7,424 nucleotides of DNA, taken from positions 1-7,424 of the forward strand of contig WLOZ01000084.1 in the NCBI GenBank assembly GCA_009699025.1, in the 5' to 3' direction. The translations under genes and the position numbers were made by a program. Below, piece after piece: positions 6,573 through 7,424 of the stretch (position 1 is its first letter; each line of letters begins with the position of its first letter). This stretch comes from Actinomycetota bacterium. Its GTDB lineage: Bacteria > Actinomycetota > Actinomycetes > S36-B12 > CAIYMF01. The notes beneath the pieces are model-generated. The model saw only the letters and a list, made by a program, of their open reading frames with translations. It searched no databases and was not told where the DNA came from.

Positions 6573-6995
6573 GTGGGGCATCTGCGTCCGCATCCTGAGC
6601 GCATTGTGTACGACGTGATCGACGGCCAAGTGCTGATTATTCGCAGTGACACCGGCTCGTACTACTCCCTCGAAGGCCCGGCGGCTGACGTGTGGCGAGG
6701 CCTCATGGCCGGACTCGACGATGCTGAACTGATGGCTGCCATCGAGAGCCGCTACGTACCTGACTCTGGCAACCTTGCAACCGACGTCGACGCCTTCCTG
6801 ACCAGCCTCCTGAGCGAAGGACTCGTTGAGGAGGGTCAGATTGCCACGGTGACCGAGTTCGCGGCTGCCGTCACGTCGGCCGCCGCGTGGGTCGCCCCGC
6901 GGTTGCAGTCATTCACCGACATGCAGGACCTGCTGCTCTTCGACCCCATCCACGAGGTGGGCCCTGAAGGATGGCCGCACGCAGCCGATGGGTGA
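6573..6995 (+). CDS. PqqD-family protein (RiPP recognition element fold) with a C-terminal tail
   Basis: From GTG 6573 the product has 140 residues (159 if GTG 6516 is used). About residues 4-87 match the PqqD winged-helix pattern: a RIVYDVIDGQVLIIRSDTG strand pair, then YYSLEGPAADVW, a helix with Asp-Asp-Ala-Glu-Leu, and a final helix ending in LLSEGLVEEG. PqqD-like domains bind the leader of a ribosomal peptide substrate and present it to a modifying enzyme, though many family members have no known substrate. After an Ala-rich linker comes a tail (about 114-135) with FTDMQDLLLFDPIHE followed by Gly-Trp-Pro. This looks like a conserved segment and is absent from classical PqqD of about 90 residues. 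I prefer the shorter start because of its ribosome binding site and because the 19 extra residues are unlike the domain. The gene follows the transporter by about 125 bases and overlaps the next gene by eight bases (ATGGGTGA). The biochemical role here is inferred only. Confidence 0.82.
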   Translation: MGHLRPHPERIVYDVIDGQVLIIRSDTGSYYSLEGPAADVWRGLMAGLDDAELMAAIESRYVPDSGNLATDVDAFLTSLLSEGLVEEGQIATVTEFAAAVTSAAAWVAPRLQSFTDMQDLLLFDPIHEVGPEGWPHAADG

Positions 6996-7424
6996 GGCTG
7001 AACGCGACATCAGAGCGGTGCTCGACCTCGCCAGTACCGCTCGCGATGTCGCTCCACTGCATGTGTCGATGGGCCCAATCCCGCTGCGGGTGCACGCTGA
7101 CGATGCCCGGTTCGCGCACCAGGTCGAACGGGGGGCTGCGGGACAGTCACTGGATTCGGTGTGGCCTGAAGCGACAGTGCTGCTCTGCACCTCGGCGACT
7201 CTCAGCGAAGCCGACCTGCCGCGACCATTGCGGCCGAACGCGGGCGACGGACAGATCACGATCGTGCGTGCCGGGCCCTTCACGGCGGTTGCGGGGCACG
7301 ACACGCTGTGGATCGCGGACGACGACACCGACATGGTGCTGCGTTGGAATGCGAGTGTGTCAGCGCTGCCCGAGTGGGAGGCCACCCGTCCGCTGAGATT
7401 CGTGCTGCAGTGGTGCGCATCCCG
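6988..7424 (+). CDS. HPr-kinase-like (HprK-related) protein, N-terminal part; runs off window
   Basis: An ATG at 6988 overlaps the PqqD-like stop and opens a frame with no stop through the last base, giving 145 visible residues. The N-terminal half includes PIPLRVHADDARFAHQVER and VLLCTSATLSEADLP. The pattern RPNAGDGQITIVRAG, then LWIADDD, then LPEWEATRPLRFVLQWCAS, resembles the region ahead of the P-loop in HprK-like serine-kinase homologues that commonly follow PqqD genes. The nucleotide-binding motif would lie beyond the right edge, so kinase activity cannot be judged. No good Shine-Dalgarno precedes the ATG and translation is probably coupled to the PqqD-like gene. In lasso-peptide and related clusters such a kinase-like protein sits with PqqD, a transglutaminase-like leader protease and sometimes an asparagine-synthetase-like cyclase. 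Those would be expected to the right. Confidence 0.62.
   Translation, partial: MGEAERDIRAVLDLASTARDVAPLHVSMGPIPLRVHADDARFAHQVERGAAGQSLDSVWPEATVLLCTSATLSEADLPRPLRPNAGDGQITIVRAGPFTAVAGHDTLWIADDDTDMVLRWNASVSALPEWEATRPLRFVLQWCAS

Noticed and set aside
6971..7396. 141-codon plus-strand frame at the right end
   Set aside because: Its product is Cys/Arg/Ser-rich without family features. The frame starting at 6988 stays open to the window end and shows the HprK-like pattern, so this is its shadow.
1..7424. CRISPR array, tRNA or rRNA gene, insertion sequence, attachment site
   Set aside because: I saw no regularly spaced long repeats, no tRNA-like cloverleaf or CCA context, no transposase-like frame and no flanking terminal inverted repeats.

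Overview
The window comes from a high-GC actinobacterium, probably a member of Micrococcales/Microbacteriaceae. This is inferred from the strong GC3 bias, GTG starts, tightly overlapping genes, the UPF0182-type C-terminus at the left edge, and the style of the lipoprotein and permeases. No named species can be supported from the sequence alone.

Layout. (1) Positions 1-291 hold the 3' end of a plus-strand gene for a large UPF0182-type membrane protein, ending in a Pro/Thr/Ser/Asp-rich tail. (2) A minus-strand gene of only 43 codons (288-419) runs toward it. It encodes a one-helix membrane peptide with a Cys-Cys pair, and the two genes share a CTAG that gives each its TAG stop. (3) Positions 420-600 are a divergent intergenic region with a short inverted repeat, a direct repeat and the ribosome binding site of the next gene. 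(4) Positions 601-6447 are a complete five-gene Opp/Dpp-type peptide ABC importer: lipoprotein binding protein, OppC-type permease, OppB-type permease, OppD-type ATPase and OppF-type ATPase. The last four are joined by 1-8 base stop/start overlaps. (5) After a gap of about 125 bases comes a PqqD-family protein (RiPP recognition element fold) with a distinctive C-terminal tail. (6) It overlaps by 8 bases the start of a gene that runs off the right edge and looks like the N-terminal half of an HPr-kinase-like (HprK-related) protein.

How it works together. The importer captures oligopeptides or similar solutes at the outer face of the membrane, passes them through the OppB/OppC pore and is driven by the two ATPases, each of which carries a four-cysteine C-terminal motif. 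The PqqD/HprK-like pair is a separate module of the kind seen next to lasso-peptide-like or other peptide-modification genes and in some surface-polymer clusters. Its function lies mostly outside the window. The least explained parts are the 43-residue cysteine-pair peptide and the conserved-looking tail of the PqqD protein.
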